Made by a program: the position numbers and the translations under genes. A model generated the notes under the pieces. The model made no database searches. It was not told where the DNA came from and saw nothing but the letters and a program-made list of their open reading frames with translations. From Phytomonas francai (lineage: Eukaryota > Euglenozoa > Kinetoplastea > Trypanosomatida > Trypanosomatidae), in assembly GCA_001766655.1 (NCBI GenBank), contig MJCC01000018.1:127971-191970 (forward strand): a stretch of DNA of 64,000 nucleotides, read 5' to 3'. Positions 21,674 to 31,959 of this stretch are shown piece by piece (within the stretch, counting starts at the first letter, position 1; each line of letters starts with the position of its first letter).

Positions 21674-24600
21674 CTACAAGGGGGCTCTTCGCTCGCCTTC
21701 GCTGTTGGTATCATAGTCCTCGAACCCGAGCAGGTTCTGCGCGAAGAGGCGGGCTGACATGAGGTCCTCCAACATGTCGACCTGGATGCCCTCCCCGAGC
21801 AGCGAGGTCAAGGCTCCCACGACCTCCACCTTGTCCAAGGCCTCGCCTTTTGTTCCGAGGAGATCAAAAAGGGTTTTGGTCGCGATCTGCAAGGAGCCCC
21901 GCTCGGCGCCGAGGGCGAGAAAGGCCTGCTCGATATCCCGCCGCGAGATCCCGAAGACCGGCCGGTAGTTCACGTACAGCCGAAGAAACTGCCCGAAATC
22001 GAGCAAAATGCGATCCACGTTGATCTCCGCGATCATCTGATCGCGCGAGCCGTAGAGGTTCGCGACCTCGTAGGTCAGGTGCCCGATCTCCATCTCCGTC
22101 GGGTAGTACCCGAGCGCGCGCATCAAATTCGGGACCTGCGCGAAGGGCACCGCGCCGAGCAGCTCGTGCTCGGCCGTCGTCTCCTCGCCCTGATCTCGGA
22201 TCTGGGCGTAGAAGAAGTAGTCGACGATCTCCTTCATCAGCTTCCCGTCCGTGCCGCCGCGGATCGCGGAGACGAGGTGCCCCATCGGGACGCTGCTCCC
22301 GCGCTCCCACGCCTTCGCGTTCGCGAGCGCGCGATCGCACTTTTCCTGCTCCTCGGCGGGCAGAATTCGCGAGCCGTCGAGGGCCCACTGCAGGACGGAC
22401 TGGTCCTCGCCGCCGGCGGTGAAGGCGAAGCGGCCGTCGTGCGAAATCGCCATGTCGACGATCTCGCCCGGGTGCGCGAGGAGCCCGACCGCCGCGCGCG
22501 GGTTTCCGAGCAGCGGGAGCTGCACGAGCCCGATCACGCGCTCCTTCGTGATGTAGAAAAGGCACTGCCGGGGGGCCCCCGCCGACGAGGCCTCCTCGCC
22601 TTTCGAAGACGTCGACGGCGGGTTTTTCACCACGGCCATGCCGGTGATGGGGCCGCCGAAGGTCGGCGCGAGCACCGTCTTCACGCACTGCCGGCTCCAA
22701 TCGCTCGTGTAGACGCTTAGCTTGTACTCGTCCGTGGCGATCACGAGGAGGTCCCTCGTCTTGGGCGAGAGAAGGCCGTCCTCGGAGAGGCTTCCGAGGC
22801 TGTCCGCGAGGCTCCCGAGGCTCCCGCGCTCCTCGCAGATGGTGTAGGTGAAGTCGTCGCGCGGGAAGTCGCGCTCGTCGAGGGCCGTGGTGGCGGTGGT
22901 CCACAGAAAACCCGTCGGGCGCGCGCCCTGCGTGATGCGGTGGGCCGCGCGCGGCACTAGCCCCTCCTCCGCGCACGATTTCATCAAATCGTACTCGATC
23001 AGCCGCCGATCCTGGCCAACGGAGAGCAGACGAAGGCCCTCGCCGCCCGATCGGGCGTGGAATTGAATCGCACAGATCGCGTCCTTGTGCGTGCGATGAT
23101 AGCCGATAAACTCCCACTCAAGCGGGGGAGGAGGAGGAGGAGGAGGAGGAGGAGGATAAGGAGAGGAAGCGGGGGATTTTTTATCACTCGGGGGCTTCTT
23201 TCCCTGGGAGGGGGGGCGAAGCTCGTACAACCCGACACACCCGCCCGAGGTTCCCGTCGCCAACATCCTTCCGTCTGGCGAAAAGACCATTTTGAGAACC
23301 TCCTCGAAGCGTTTTTGGGGTTTGAACGTTTTTCGTTCCTCGAGGGTAGCCGCATCGAGGATTTTGACCGTGCCGTTTGTGCATCCCACCGCGAGCACCG
23401 CGCCCGTCGGGTCGAAGGCGAGCGATTGCAGGCGCAAATTACGAAAAATTGACAGCACCATCACCCGCTTTTGGAGATAATCCCAGATGTGCAAAGTCCC
23501 GCTAAGCCCGCAAATCGCCAGCCAAGGTCTCGACGGATGCGCGGCAATCCCTTGAATCGCGAGTTCTTGTCCTTGCAAAAGGAGCTTGCCGCGGAGGAGC
23601 TCGGGATTGCCGGTGTGGAATGCCTTCGCGGAGACGTCGATGATCATCGCGTTGCTGGTGGAGACCATAAAATCGGGCGCGGCGAAGCTCACCGAGGCGG
23701 AACTGCTGCTGTAGGCGAGGTGCTGCGCCGCGCGCCCGCAATTCTCCTTTTCGATCGCCGCGTACGACGCGAACGACGAGGGCCCGTGGTCCAAACTCAC
23801 TGAAACGATCGGCCCGCCGTTGAGCCCCTCAAACCACGCGACGAGGCGCAATTTGTGATCTAAAAACCGCACATGGCCGTCCATCCCGCCCGTAATAATG
23901 TACCCCGCCTCCGCGGTCAGACAGGTGACCCCGCCGTTATGCACGCGGACGCGCTTGAGGAGCGTCTTATCCACCTCCTTCTGCGCGCGATCGCTCGGGA
24001 GGAGGTCCCAGAGGGCGACCTCGCCGTCCACGGTGCCGCTGCACGCCATCGTCGTGCCCGGGATGAAGACCGTCTGCGTGAAGTGCCCGATCGCCGCCCC
24101 CTTCCAGTCCCCCGGGATGATCGGCGGGGAGTAGTACGTGAGCCGGCCGTCCGCCCAGCTCCAGAAGAGCACCCGGCGCAGGCCGTTCGTGCAGATCAGG
24201 TGCGGGTTGTCGGGGGCGAAGCGGATGCAGCTCTGCTCGTCCTGCGCGGGGATCCGCCGGACGTACTCCGGGGTGTCGTCGTCGTCGTCGTCCTCCTCGT
24301 CCTCCTGCTCGTCGTCGTCGTTGTCGTCGTCTCGAGCCCGCCCCCGGACTTCCTCGTCTTCGTCCTCGTCGCCCTCCCTCGGCGCGCGCGCGGGGGAGGC
24401 CTGGGAGGGCGTCCTGGTGGCCGCGCGGAGGCCCGTCCCGGCGGGCCGGGCGGTCCACCCCCAGATCACCACCTCCTGCGGCGTCCGCCGGTTGAGGGCG
24501 GCGATGTAGAGCCCGCAGGGCGACATCGCGCAGCTGACGACGCCGCCGTAGCGCCCCACGGCGATCGTGCGGACCGGCAGCCCACTCCACGTATCCCAGA

Positions 24601-25330
24601 CGATCATCAGCGCGCGGTCGTCGTCCGCGTCGTCGCGGGCCGCGCGGGGGTCGCGGGCCATCGCGGCCTCCTGCGCCGCCATCGTCGCCGTGTAGTCCTC
24701 GGCCTGCGAGAGAAAGCGCACCGACGGCGGCTTCTCCGCGCCCTGCGGCGGGGGCGGGGCGCCCGCGCCCTTTTCCTTTCCCCGATTCCCCCCGTCCACG
24801 GTCACGACGAAGCGGCGGTTGTGGCTCGCGCAGGAGGCCACGATCGCGTGCGCGTGGCCCTGCAGGACGCGCTGCGCGTGCCGCGTCGCGTCGTAGATCA
24901 CCCCGACCTGCCCGACGGCATAAAAGACTTTTCGATGGGCGAACGCGCGGGCGGGGGAGGGGGCCGTGCCCGCGGCCTCCTGCGCGGCGGGAAGCGGCCC
25001 GCTGAGGTTATAAATGCAGGCCTTGAAGTCCCGGTTCAGGCCGAAGGCCCACTCGAGCGAGAGGCCCGCCACCGACCCCGGCGGCGCCCCGGGCGCGCGC
25101 CGGAGGAAGGCCGCGCCGGGGGGGGCCCCCATCGCAATCCCCCGTTTGCCTCCCCGCAGCGAAAGGTTCGGGCTCGCGATGGGGTTCTGGGCGATGAGAT
25201 TACTGCTGCTGACATCCCCGGCCCCCACTCGGCCCTCGCTGCCGCCTCCAAAAAACCCGCTCGAAGCCGCGCTGGGTTCGATATCCTTCAAAAGGGGATC
25301 CTCCGAGTACTCACCGTTCGCCGCAGGCAT
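21674..25330 (-). CDS. CFAP251: CFAP251/WDR66-like axonemal WD-repeat protein
   Basis: This 1218-residue protein has two sets of WD40 repeats (for example VSCAMSPCGLYIAALNRRTPQEVVIWGW, split here by memory of motif only in part: the visible SPCGLY and EVVIWGW) and a C-terminal EF-hand-like region with VPNLMRALGYYPTEMEIGHL and LDFGQFLRLYVNYRP. That pairing, and the RALGYYPTE motif, is characteristic of CFAP251, a subunit of the calmodulin- and spoke-associated complex at the base of radial spoke 3, needed for motility. An acidic run rich in Asp/Glu lies at about 340-375 and a proline run at about 735-750; both are linkers between blades or propellers. Its presence indicates a motile flagellum in this organism. 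The Pro and Asp runs are encoded by GGA- and CGT-type microsatellites. Confidence 0.85.
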   Translation of the reverse strand: MPAANGEYSEDPLLKDIEPSAASSGFFGGGSEGRVGAGDVSSSNLIAQNPIASPNLSLRGGKRGIAMGAPPGAAFLRRAPGAPPGSVAGLSLEWAFGLNRDFKACIYNLSGPLPAAQEAAGTAPSPARAFAHRKVFYAVGQVGVIYDATRHAQRVLQGHAHAIVASCASHNRRFVVTVDGGNRGKEKGAGAPPPPQGAEKPPSVRFLSQAEDYTATMAAQEAAMARDPRAARDDADDDRALMIVWDTWSGLPVRTIAVGRYGGVVSCAMSPCGLYIAALNRRTPQEVVIWGWTARPAGTGLRAATRTPSQASPARAPREGDEDEDEEVRGRARDDDNDDDEQEDEEDDDDDDTPEYVRRIPAQDEQSCIRFAPDNPHLICTNGLRRVLFWSWADGRLTYYSPPIIPGDWKGAAIGHFTQTVFIPGTTMACSGTVDGEVALWDLLPSDRAQKEVDKTLLKRVRVHNGGVTCLTAEAGYIITGGMDGHVRFLDHKLRLVAWFEGLNGGPIVSVSLDHGPSSFASYAAIEKENCGRAAQHLAYSSSSASVSFAAPDFMVSTSNAMIIDVSAKAFHTGNPELLRGKLLLQGQELAIQGIAAHPSRPWLAICGLSGTLHIWDYLQKRVMVLSIFRNLRLQSLAFDPTGAVLAVGCTNGTVKILDAATLEERKTFKPQKRFEEVLKMVFSPDGRMLATGTSGGCVGLYELRPPSQGKKPPSDKKSPASSPYPPPPPPPPPPPLEWEFIGYHRTHKDAICAIQFHARSGGEGLRLLSVGQDRRLIEYDLMKSCAEEGLVPRAAHRITQGARPTGFLWTTATTALDERDFPRDDFTYTICEERGSLGSLADSLGSLSEDGLLSPKTRDLLVIATDEYKLSVYTSDWSRQCVKTVLAPTFGGPITGMAVVKNPPSTSSKGEEASSAGAPRQCLFYITKERVIGLVQLPLLGNPRAAVGLLAHPGEIVDMAISHDGRFAFTAGGEDQSVLQWALDGSRILPAEEQEKCDRALANAKAWERGSSVPMGHLVSAIRGGTDGKLMKEIVDYFFYAQIRDQGEETTAEHELLGAVPFAQVPNLMRALGYYPTEMEIGHLTYEVANLYGSRDQMIAEINVDRILLDFGQFLRLYVNYRPVFGISRRDIEQAFLALGAERGSLQIATKTLFDLLGTKGEALDKVEVVGALTSLLGEGIQVDMLEDLMSARLFAQNLLGFEDYDTNSEGERRAPL

Positions 25331-25892
25331 GAGAGATACCCTTACCGACCGCGGACTCTGTGCTTCCCTTGATAGTACTAATTAGATAGATGTATGCTTT
25401 TGGTATGGTTCCCCGCCGTCTGCGAGCAGCTTCCGGGAACATTTGCGTGCAAGAGTGATGCGGATTTTAAGGCGAGGAGGAGCAAAAAAAAACAACAAAA
25501 AAACGTTAAAGCATACTGGGAACACCCCCCCCCAACACCCAACCTATCCCAAAGGAAACATCCAGAAAACGTAATTTTTGTATCTATTAGCAAAGATTCA
25601 GCTGATAGGCCTATTTTTTTTTTTTTTTAAGATTTAAATTATGTGTATACCATTACTACCTCATTTTTCGTTTAGCGGTACTGATAAATATCTTGTTTAG
25701 CTTGTCCTCCCATCGAGTTATTTAAAGAAACACCACTAATTAAAATGCGCCGAATACAAATTTGACCTAAACGCACACCCCTCCCTCTATTCCACTCCCA
25801 GGGCCAGGGTTCCATACGAAAGCAACCAACCGCCTTTCCGAGAGAAACGCCCTCTCTCTCTTTCTTGTTTCGACCCCCAATGTTAGGGCCGC
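25331..25892. other. Spacer with candidate splice signals
   Basis: Plus-strand A-rich runs at about 25488-25503 read as T-rich on the coding strand, followed by TGCTCCTCCTCGCC, a plausible pyrimidine tract for CFAP251. A T-run lies at 25613-25629. No gene is visible. Confidence 0.5.
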
Positions 25893-26873
25893 TCAGGCGT
25901 AATTCCGCGAGCCCGGGTTCGCATGACCGCCGCCGCCTCCGCCTCCGCCTCCGCCGCCCTGGCGATTGGGGTCGTGGTACTGATGGGCGAGGGTGGTGAT
26001 CTGCGCGACCTCTTTTCGCAGGAGCATGACCATGCACTTGATCATGAGGGCGTCCTTGAAGCGCTGGGTGTTGACGTCCTCGCGGGCGGCGGCGTGGGGG
26101 TGGGTCTCGAGCCCCTCCGCCTTGATCGCGTGGGCGCGCTCGAGGGCGGCGAGGAGGCGGCGTTCGGCGGGGCCGGCCGGGCCGGCGCGCGCGGCGGCGA
26201 TCGCGTCCTCGAGGCGGCCCTGCGCGGCGAGGAGGGCCTCGGCCGCCCCGCCCTCGGCCGCGCGCGCGGCGACGTGGTCGAGGTTCCGCAGCCCCCCCAC
26301 GGGGGTTTCCCCGCCCCCGACGAGCCCCCGCAGGTGCGCGAGGACGACGTCGCTGGCGGCGTGGCCGCGGGTGGTGAAGCGGATGCGCAGGGTCGCGAGG
26401 CGGGTGCAGGCCGCGCGGCCGCGCGCGCGCTCGGGGCCGTCCGGCAGGAGTTGATTCCGCGTGATGTGCGCGGCCCAGCGGACGCCGGCCTCGCCCGCGG
26501 CCGGGGCTGGGAGGGCGCAGGAGAGGTGCAGCGCGAGCCGCGGCGCGCGGCCGGCGAAGGCCGCGGCCGGGGCCTCCCCCCACGCCCGCAGCTGCTCCGC
26601 CGAGGCCTCGGCCGGCGGGCTGCCCGCCGCGTACCAGCCGATCGGCCGCGCCGCGCGAAGACGGACGCGGCGGTCGCGCTCGTCGGCGTAGGCGCGGGCG
26701 GCCACGTCGGCGTACGGCGCCGCGTGCGTCATCGGGACGAAGTCGCTCACGCGGATGTGGTCGACCGCGTGCACGCCGAAGAGGAACCCCGCGGCGACCC
26801 CGCGCCGCTTCGCATGCTCGACGATCGCGGCCGCCACGTACGGCGAGACGTCCACCTCCTGCAGCTGGGACAT
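25893..26873 (-). CDS. eIF3 subunit f-like MPN protein
   Basis: From the ATG at 26873 the protein is 326 residues. It begins VDVSPYVAAAIVEHAKRRG, followed by FLFGVHAVDHIRVSDFVPM and PIGWYAAGS, the order and wording of the eIF3f MPN domain. The JAMM metal-binding H-x-H residues are absent, as is usual for eIF3f, so a structural role in the eIF3 translation-initiation complex is expected rather than deubiquitination. A helical C-terminal region (LKDALMIKCMVMLLRKEVAQI-like) matches the part that packs in the eIF3 core. It ends with a glycine-rich stretch encoded by a GCC/TCC microsatellite. I chose this start because upstream sequence is low-complexity and runs into a gap. The gene is unusually rich in Ala and Arg owing to high GC. 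Confidence 0.75.
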   Translation of the reverse strand: MSQLQEVDVSPYVAAAIVEHAKRRGVAAGFLFGVHAVDHIRVSDFVPMTHAAPYADVAARAYADERDRRVRLRAARPIGWYAAGSPPAEASAEQLRAWGEAPAAAFAGRAPRLALHLSCALPAPAAGEAGVRWAAHITRNQLLPDGPERARGRAACTRLATLRIRFTTRGHAASDVVLAHLRGLVGGGETPVGGLRNLDHVAARAAEGGAAEALLAAQGRLEDAIAAARAGPAGPAERRLLAALERAHAIKAEGLETHPHAAAREDVNTQRFKDALMIKCMVMLLRKEVAQITTLAHQYHDPNRQGGGGGGGGGGGHANPGSRNYA

Positions 26874-26898
26874 CACGAAGGAGGGGGTGGGGGGGTGG

Positions 26899-26948
26899 NN
26901 NNNNNNNNNNNNNNNNNNNNNNNNNNNNNNNNNNNNNNNNNNNNNNNN
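26899..26948. other. Assembly gap of 50 N
   Basis: Lies just upstream of the eIF3f-like start, next to a G-rich run on the plus strand. It hides part of the 5' UTR or splice region. Confidence 0.95.
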
Positions 26949-27557
26949 GGGCGCACGGAACACCTGCTCACGACGGGAGGGGGGGTCGGTGTGCCGGATT
27001 GCTAAAGAGGCCGGATGTGCCTGGCGTGTGTGGTTTACGTATTCTCCTAAAGGGGACCCTACAACGGAAAAGGCAATGGGGGGTGGGTGGGGGGAAGAAA
27101 AAGGAAAAAGGTGTCTACACAAAAGCTTAAAGCATCTTAAACAGCAACAACAAAGGACGGGGTTGATGGGGAGAGCGGAGGACGCAAGGCCCCTCCTCTC
27201 CCTTCCTCGAGTCGAAACAGTTTGCCATTTCGGTCTTTTTTTTTTTGTCAAATCTAATACTAAAAGGATCACTCCACTTTCCGATAACACCATTCAAATA
27301 TGCATCTCGTGCCGTGAGTTTGCGCTCCCTTCTCATCGTTTTTCCCTTCTTCACTGGCTCCCTTCTGAAAAGAAACGAAAAAAAACATAAGGGCTCCCAT
27401 GGAAAGCGCACGAGTGCCATAAACTACTATTCACTTGCGCACACCTACACCTACACACACAAAGCAAGCAGCTAATAATAATTACCAAAATAGAATAATT
27501 CCACTAAACGGTATTCCTTTCCCTCCTTCTCCTTCTATTCCCTCGACGCCTGGTGGG
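26949..27557. other. Spacer, no gene seen
   Basis: Contains a purine-rich plus-strand tract at about 27075-27110, which reads as a pyrimidine tract on the coding strand and could serve the eIF3f-like gene, and a T-run at 27237-27246. Confidence 0.5.
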
Positions 27558-27989
27558 TCAATGACTCAAATGGGCATCTTTATGGTAGAAATCCTTCCCG
27601 GGAAGAGTATCGCCCGGGGGTTGAACCACCAAATCCCTTGGCCCGTACGAGGCGTAGAACCTCTCCAAGTCCACAAAACACCGCACACGGAGTTGATCCT
27701 GCGGAGAGAGCTTCCGAACCTCCTCCAGCGAGCCTCCCCAGCGCATAATCATAGCTTTTTCACAGAAATCCCGATCTAACGTATGATCATTATGCCATCG
27801 ATGAAAGTAATACACAAAGGGAATGGCGACCGCCCAGATCCGGAAGTCACCCGGGATTAGCCATAGGAGGGTCCCATTCCACACGCGATGCCAGTAAAAC
27901 TCTGTAATAGCGCGCGCCCGAAGGGTGGATTTTCTGAGAAACGAATTCGGTAAAATCCGATGGGCTTTGTAAGTGGAAAAGAAAACCAT
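27558..27989 (-). CDS. Unrecognised 143-residue protein with one membrane segment
   Basis: I do not recognise this protein. It starts with a basic stretch (KAHRILPNSFLRKSTLRARA) and has one likely membrane helix at about residues 36-61 (GTLLWLIPGDFRIWAVAIPF, continuing VYYF). A charged C-terminal half follows with EEVRKLSPQDQLRVRCFVDLERFY. The basic start plus one helix is common among small subunits of mitochondrial inner-membrane complexes, but that is only a guess. The frame is open with an ATG start, codon use is ordinary, and spacing to the DGAT2-like gene upstream is 860 bp. Confidence 0.65.
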   Translation of the reverse strand: MVFFSTYKAHRILPNSFLRKSTLRARAITEFYWHRVWNGTLLWLIPGDFRIWAVAIPFVYYFHRWHNDHTLDRDFCEKAMIMRWGGSLEEVRKLSPQDQLRVRCFVDLERFYASYGPRDLVVQPPGDTLPGKDFYHKDAHLSH

Positions 27990-28849
27990 TATCTAATGTA
28001 CACTGAATACCCTTTTCCTCCTATGAATCCTAACGTTAATTGAACGGAGCAAACTAAAGTTGGAGTTACTAATCGAATATCGCACTGAAACCTTTCAAAG
28101 TAGAGATGTCCAAGCAGGGATAGATAGAACACAAGATAGTTCCTCCTCGAGTTGCTTTGTCTGATTTTTTTCCCCTTCTAGTAAAAAATGGAAGCAAGAA
28201 AAAATAATTATACCATGTGTGGAAGCTCCACCAGTCTACGCCATTGTAGCATCGCTCTCCAAGGATTTGCTGCATACCCCATAACTCAAACGTACATATC
28301 CGCATTTCCGAAGTGAGAATCGAGACGATATTTTTCCTGCGGAAGGGAGAGAGGAAGCCGGAAAAATAGGAAATCGTTCGGTATATTAAGGCAACTAAAT
28401 AAATGCGCAGTTCATTTTTTTAAATCCATCAGAGGAACAATAGCTTAGAATCATTAAAGGTCTGACTACGTCGTCCATATCTATCTATCTATCTATCTAT
28501 ATATATAGATATATAGATATACGTATTCTTCACAATCTACACCGCTTCATACACTTTGCGTTTTACTCAACCAGGCGATATATATTATTTTTGAAACCTA
28601 TGGGGTGGGGGTACATTTTCACACGTAAATATAATAAATTAATAAAATTAAAGGGCGGATTCATTCGAAACCGTTATGAAAACGGAGGAAGAAAAGAGAA
28701 AAAAAAATAGAAAACATGAGATTCTAATAATTTCTCTTTATATGTATGGAATGGATCGTTTGAGTTTAGAAAGCTTGTAAAAGCTATATATCGGCCTCAT
28801 TTTCCTGTGAATTACCCTCTCATCCCCCACTTCTTCTTTTCATTTGCTT
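27990..28849. other. Spacer with tetranucleotide and (TA)n repeats
   Basis: A (CTAT)n/(TA)n stretch lies at about 28482-28520. A 78-codon open frame at 28069-28305 on the minus strand is not convincing. No RNA gene was recognised. Confidence 0.5.
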
Positions 28850-30274
28850 TTACTCAACGACGCGCAAACCAGTGCTTTTCAGATCATACACTCGACGATA
28901 CTCCTCGTAGAGGTTCTGCAGGGCCTCAATGTACTTTCCTCGCCAATAATCGATCTCCGCAGCGGTCGGATTTTCAATTTTTGGGAGTTCAACAGGCTTT
29001 CCTACCACCACTATAATAGGCTTCCTCAGCGGCATGATCGCCACCCCTGGCATTACGCCTTTTAAAATGGGAATCGCCACCCCGGTGAGGCGTTTGATCA
29101 ATTTCACCCCTCGCCGTACGAGAGGGTGATCGGCGAGCTTGGAATGCTCAAAGACGCCGTTCTCGCCGAATCCGTAAACGGGAACGAGCGCTGCGCCCTC
29201 TTGCAACGCAATTTTCACAAATCCTACGCGTTTTTTTAACACTAAATCGTTCGTACAGGGGCGGGATACGATGGCTTCCTCCGCACCGCCAACTACCAAC
29301 AGCACCGATTCCCCCTTTCCCGCGCGCAGCGTTTGGCGAATCGCGGACGCGCTCGCGTCCCCGCATCCCGTGAAGAGCAGAACCTGACGAAAAAACGGAA
29401 TAAAAAAGTTAAACTTTAGGCTTTGAACGTGAATTTGAATCCACGGTAGGGCCTTGGAGGCTCGATTGACGTCTAGGGCGAAGTTGAGCAGCGCGCCAAA
29501 GCTCAGTACGCCGTGTGGGTGATATAGAAAGATATAATTCTTTTCGTTATTGAACTTCGCCCGGACTTCCTTCGAAATCAAAAAACGCGTGGGAAAGTAA
29601 TCCCGATAGTACTTCCAGATATCCAAACGCGCGAAAGCCATGTTTCTCTTTACCGGAAACCTTGGCCGACCCACTGTAAAGATAAAAACGAGGTATACTA
29701 GCATAAACGGCATGGTATATCGGCAATATAAGAGTAAACTGACCACAAGCAGGGATAAGGAGCCCCCTATGAAGAAATTAAACGTCGAAACAACGAGCGT
29801 TCCCGCCAATACATCGACAAAATGCCGAGGAGCCCCTTTCCAACGCTCCCAAAGAGTTCCTTCTCCCCTGCACGCATTTCCACCACAATACGAGAAGGAA
29901 GGAAGTTTGGACGCGGCGTATTTCTCTAAAGAGGTAAGAAGGCGATCTGCCGTTGCTTTGGTGTTTTCGTAGTGCATTTCTAACGCGGAGACTATCGTGG
30001 GCTCGACAGCGCCGCTAGGATTATTTTCCTTTTCCGACGAAACCGACGATTTTTCACCGGTGGCGAAGCTCAGCGCCTCTCGGAGTTGTTGAACCTCCAA
30101 TACGGAGATAAAATCCCCGCGGGTTTCGATTTCCTTCAGTAGTTCAATTGCGGAAAGAACGGAGCTCATTTGTTTGCTTTTTTCTTCAAGCGAGATGGGA
30201 GCGGGGGGGTGCTTAGGAAGGGCCTTGATGGCGTACGGAGAGCTAGTCGACTCCCCACTTTCGACGGAAGACAT
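28850..30274 (-). CDS. DGAT2/MOGAT-family acyltransferase
   Basis: This 474-residue protein has the DGAT2-family active-site motif YHPHG at residues 251-255, a hydrophobic hairpin just before it (about 152-201), and downstream family blocks such as LLVVGGAEEA and FVKIALQEGAALVPVYGFGE. Family members acylate diacylglycerol, monoacylglycerol or wax alcohols using acyl-CoA in the ER or at lipid droplets. About 140 N-terminal residues precede the domain; they are polar and predicted helical, and are longer than in most DGAT2 proteins. The exact acceptor (DAG, MAG or alcohol) cannot be read from the sequence. It may contribute to triacylglycerol storage. Start is the first ATG. Confidence 0.88.
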   Translation of the reverse strand: MSSVESGESTSSPYAIKALPKHPPAPISLEEKSKQMSSVLSAIELLKEIETRGDFISVLEVQQLREALSFATGEKSSVSSEKENNPSGAVEPTIVSALEMHYENTKATADRLLTSLEKYAASKLPSFSYCGGNACRGEGTLWERWKGAPRHFVDVLAGTLVVSTFNFFIGGSLSLLVVSLLLYCRYTMPFMLVYLVFIFTVGRPRFPVKRNMAFARLDIWKYYRDYFPTRFLISKEVRAKFNNEKNYIFLYHPHGVLSFGALLNFALDVNRASKALPWIQIHVQSLKFNFFIPFFRQVLLFTGCGDASASAIRQTLRAGKGESVLLVVGGAEEAIVSRPCTNDLVLKKRVGFVKIALQEGAALVPVYGFGENGVFEHSKLADHPLVRRGVKLIKRLTGVAIPILKGVMPGVAIMPLRKPIIVVVGKPVELPKIENPTAAEIDYWRGKYIEALQNLYEEYRRVYDLKSTGLRVVE

Positions 30275-30738
30275 CGTATTCTTTGATTAATATATGAAAC
30301 TCTATATAGAAGTAAGAAACGATTACTTGATGTCTTTCTTCACTTCTTTGGAATACGGCTTCCTCAATAGTCACCTTGCTCCTCAGATGCGAAGAAGCAA
30401 CACAGCGAACGCAAAAGGATAGGGGGAGGGAAGACAAATAAATAATCAAGTTTGAAATAATTTTTTTTTAAAAGTCCAGCGATCACTTATTATTTTTATC
30501 GATAAAAGGAGAGCTCCTAGTGTGGTATGGTGCCAATATAAATAGGATAGTCGATTATTCAAAAAGGAGGAATGTGAAGGGGGGGGGGGGAGGGGGGCTA
30601 AGTCTCTATACGCACTGTTGGCGGAGAGATTAGCAGCGAGCCTACACCATTTCCTTTTTCTAAAAATCGCCAATGCCGATGGATGGGTGACCCACCCTTC
30701 CATTCCACCTATTCCCCCTTTCCCATTGAATGCGTCAA
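30275..30738. other. Spacer, no gene seen
   Basis: A G-tract lies at about 30580-30596 and a T-run at about 30462-30470. No credible open frame. Confidence 0.5.
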
Positions 30739-31959
30739 TTATGACACCCTATCATCACCATCGCGGTCGTTATCCTCATTTTCGTCGCCGTCAGCATCGC
30801 TATTTTCATACTTTTCCTCCTCGTCGTCGTCATCGTCATCGTCGTCGTCTTCTTCGTCTTGCAGGGGCTCATCGTCATCGCTATCCGGGCCGGGATTCGC
30901 CCTGTCGGTTTCCACCTCGGCCTCCTGCCTTTGCCGCTCCGCCTCGGCCTCCGCGGCGCGCGCGGCCTCCTCCTCCTCCTCGACGTACGGGGCGACCATG
31001 TCCCGCCACCACGGGGCCGTTTTCGTGTCCTCGCCGGCGTGGAAGCGCTCGGCGAGCCTTTGCGCGGCGTGGGCGAGGACGGCGTCCTGAAAGGCCCGCA
31101 TCGCCTCGCCGTTCCGCGCGCGGAGGGGGGCGTGGAAGTCGTGGGCCTCGCGGAGGGTGCGGACGAAGTGGTCCTCGATCGCGCGCAGGCGGCGCTCGAC
31201 GAGCACCCCGGCCTCGCGCGCGGCGTCGTAGGTCGTCTCCTCGGCGTCGAGCATCGCGGTGTCCTTGAGGGGGTCGCCGACGTGCAGCCCCGCGGCCTCC
31301 TCGCGCGCGGGGATCGGCAGGACGAGGCCGCTGCCGAGGGAAATCCGGGAGGCCTCGAGGGCCCCTGTCCGGCGATTCCGCACCTGCACCGCGGCGACCT
31401 CGCAGATCGCGTCCGTGGAGGGGTCGACGTGGCGGACGCGGGTCGCGCGGATGGGGTGCTCGCGCTGGAGGACCTGCTCCGGCCGCCCCTCCGACGCCGG
31501 GATCACCACATCGCGCACATTCACGTTCTGCACCACGACCTCGTTTTTGTACTTCACGACGGCGAGAATGACCCCGCGCTGGCCCGCGGCCTCGCCGGAG
31601 ACGACCTCGACGAGGTCCCCGGGGTACCAAATCCACGGCTCGATTTCGTACCCCGGGGCGAAGAAGCGGTAGCGCGAGGAGAGCTGCAGCTTCTGGTGCC
31701 GCTCGAGCTCGCGGGAGACCCACTGGTTGTGGTAGGTGTGGTCCTGGTAGAAGTCCCGCTCGCGGGGGTGCCGGATCGCCTCGAGCAGCTCCAGCCGCTC
31801 GCGGTGCCGAAGGTCGACGGTCTCGTCGGTGTGGAGCCCGCTCAGGAGGCCTTTTTTGACCATCGGCCGGCGAAGCAGGTTCGGGGAGACGTTGTAGGCC
31901 TTTAGAACTTTTTCTGGGCGCTTGTAGAAGCGCGAACGGGTGCGATACCGCGCATACAT
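30739..31959 (-). CDS. Mitochondrial ribosomal protein uL24m
   Basis: The 406-residue protein carries a KOW motif at about 113-147 (YPGDLVEVVSGEAAGQRGVI, then VVVQNVNV), the RNA-binding core of L24 ribosomal proteins. N- and C-terminal extensions and the basic N-terminus (YARYRTRSRFYKRPEKVLK) fit a mitochondrial large-subunit protein of the protein-rich kinetoplastid mitoribosome. The C-terminal ~50 residues are almost all Asp, Glu and Asn, encoded by a GTC/ATC-type microsatellite; such a tail is unusual for an rRNA-binding protein. I chose the ATG at 31959; the frame continues upstream only through a (CA)n tract that would encode a Cys-Val repeat. It lies directly downstream of the EF-P-like gene. 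Confidence 0.82.
   Translation of the reverse strand: MYARYRTRSRFYKRPEKVLKAYNVSPNLLRRPMVKKGLLSGLHTDETVDLRHRERLELLEAIRHPRERDFYQDHTYHNQWVSRELERHQKLQLSSRYRFFAPGYEIEPWIWYPGDLVEVVSGEAAGQRGVILAVVKYKNEVVVQNVNVRDVVIPASEGRPEQVLQREHPIRATRVRHVDPSTDAICEVAAVQVRNRRTGALEASRISLGSGLVLPIPAREEAAGLHVGDPLKDTAMLDAEETTYDAAREAGVLVERRLRAIEDHFVRTLREAHDFHAPLRARNGEAMRAFQDAVLAHAAQRLAERFHAGEDTKTAPWWRDMVAPYVEEEEEAARAAEAEAERQRQEAEVETDRANPGPDSDDDEPLQDEEDDDDDDDDDEEEKYENSDADGDENEDNDRDGDDRVS

Noticed and set aside
28069..28305. 78-codon frame on the minus strand between the small unknown and the DGAT2-like gene
   Set aside because: No domain, mixed composition and no support beyond an ATG.
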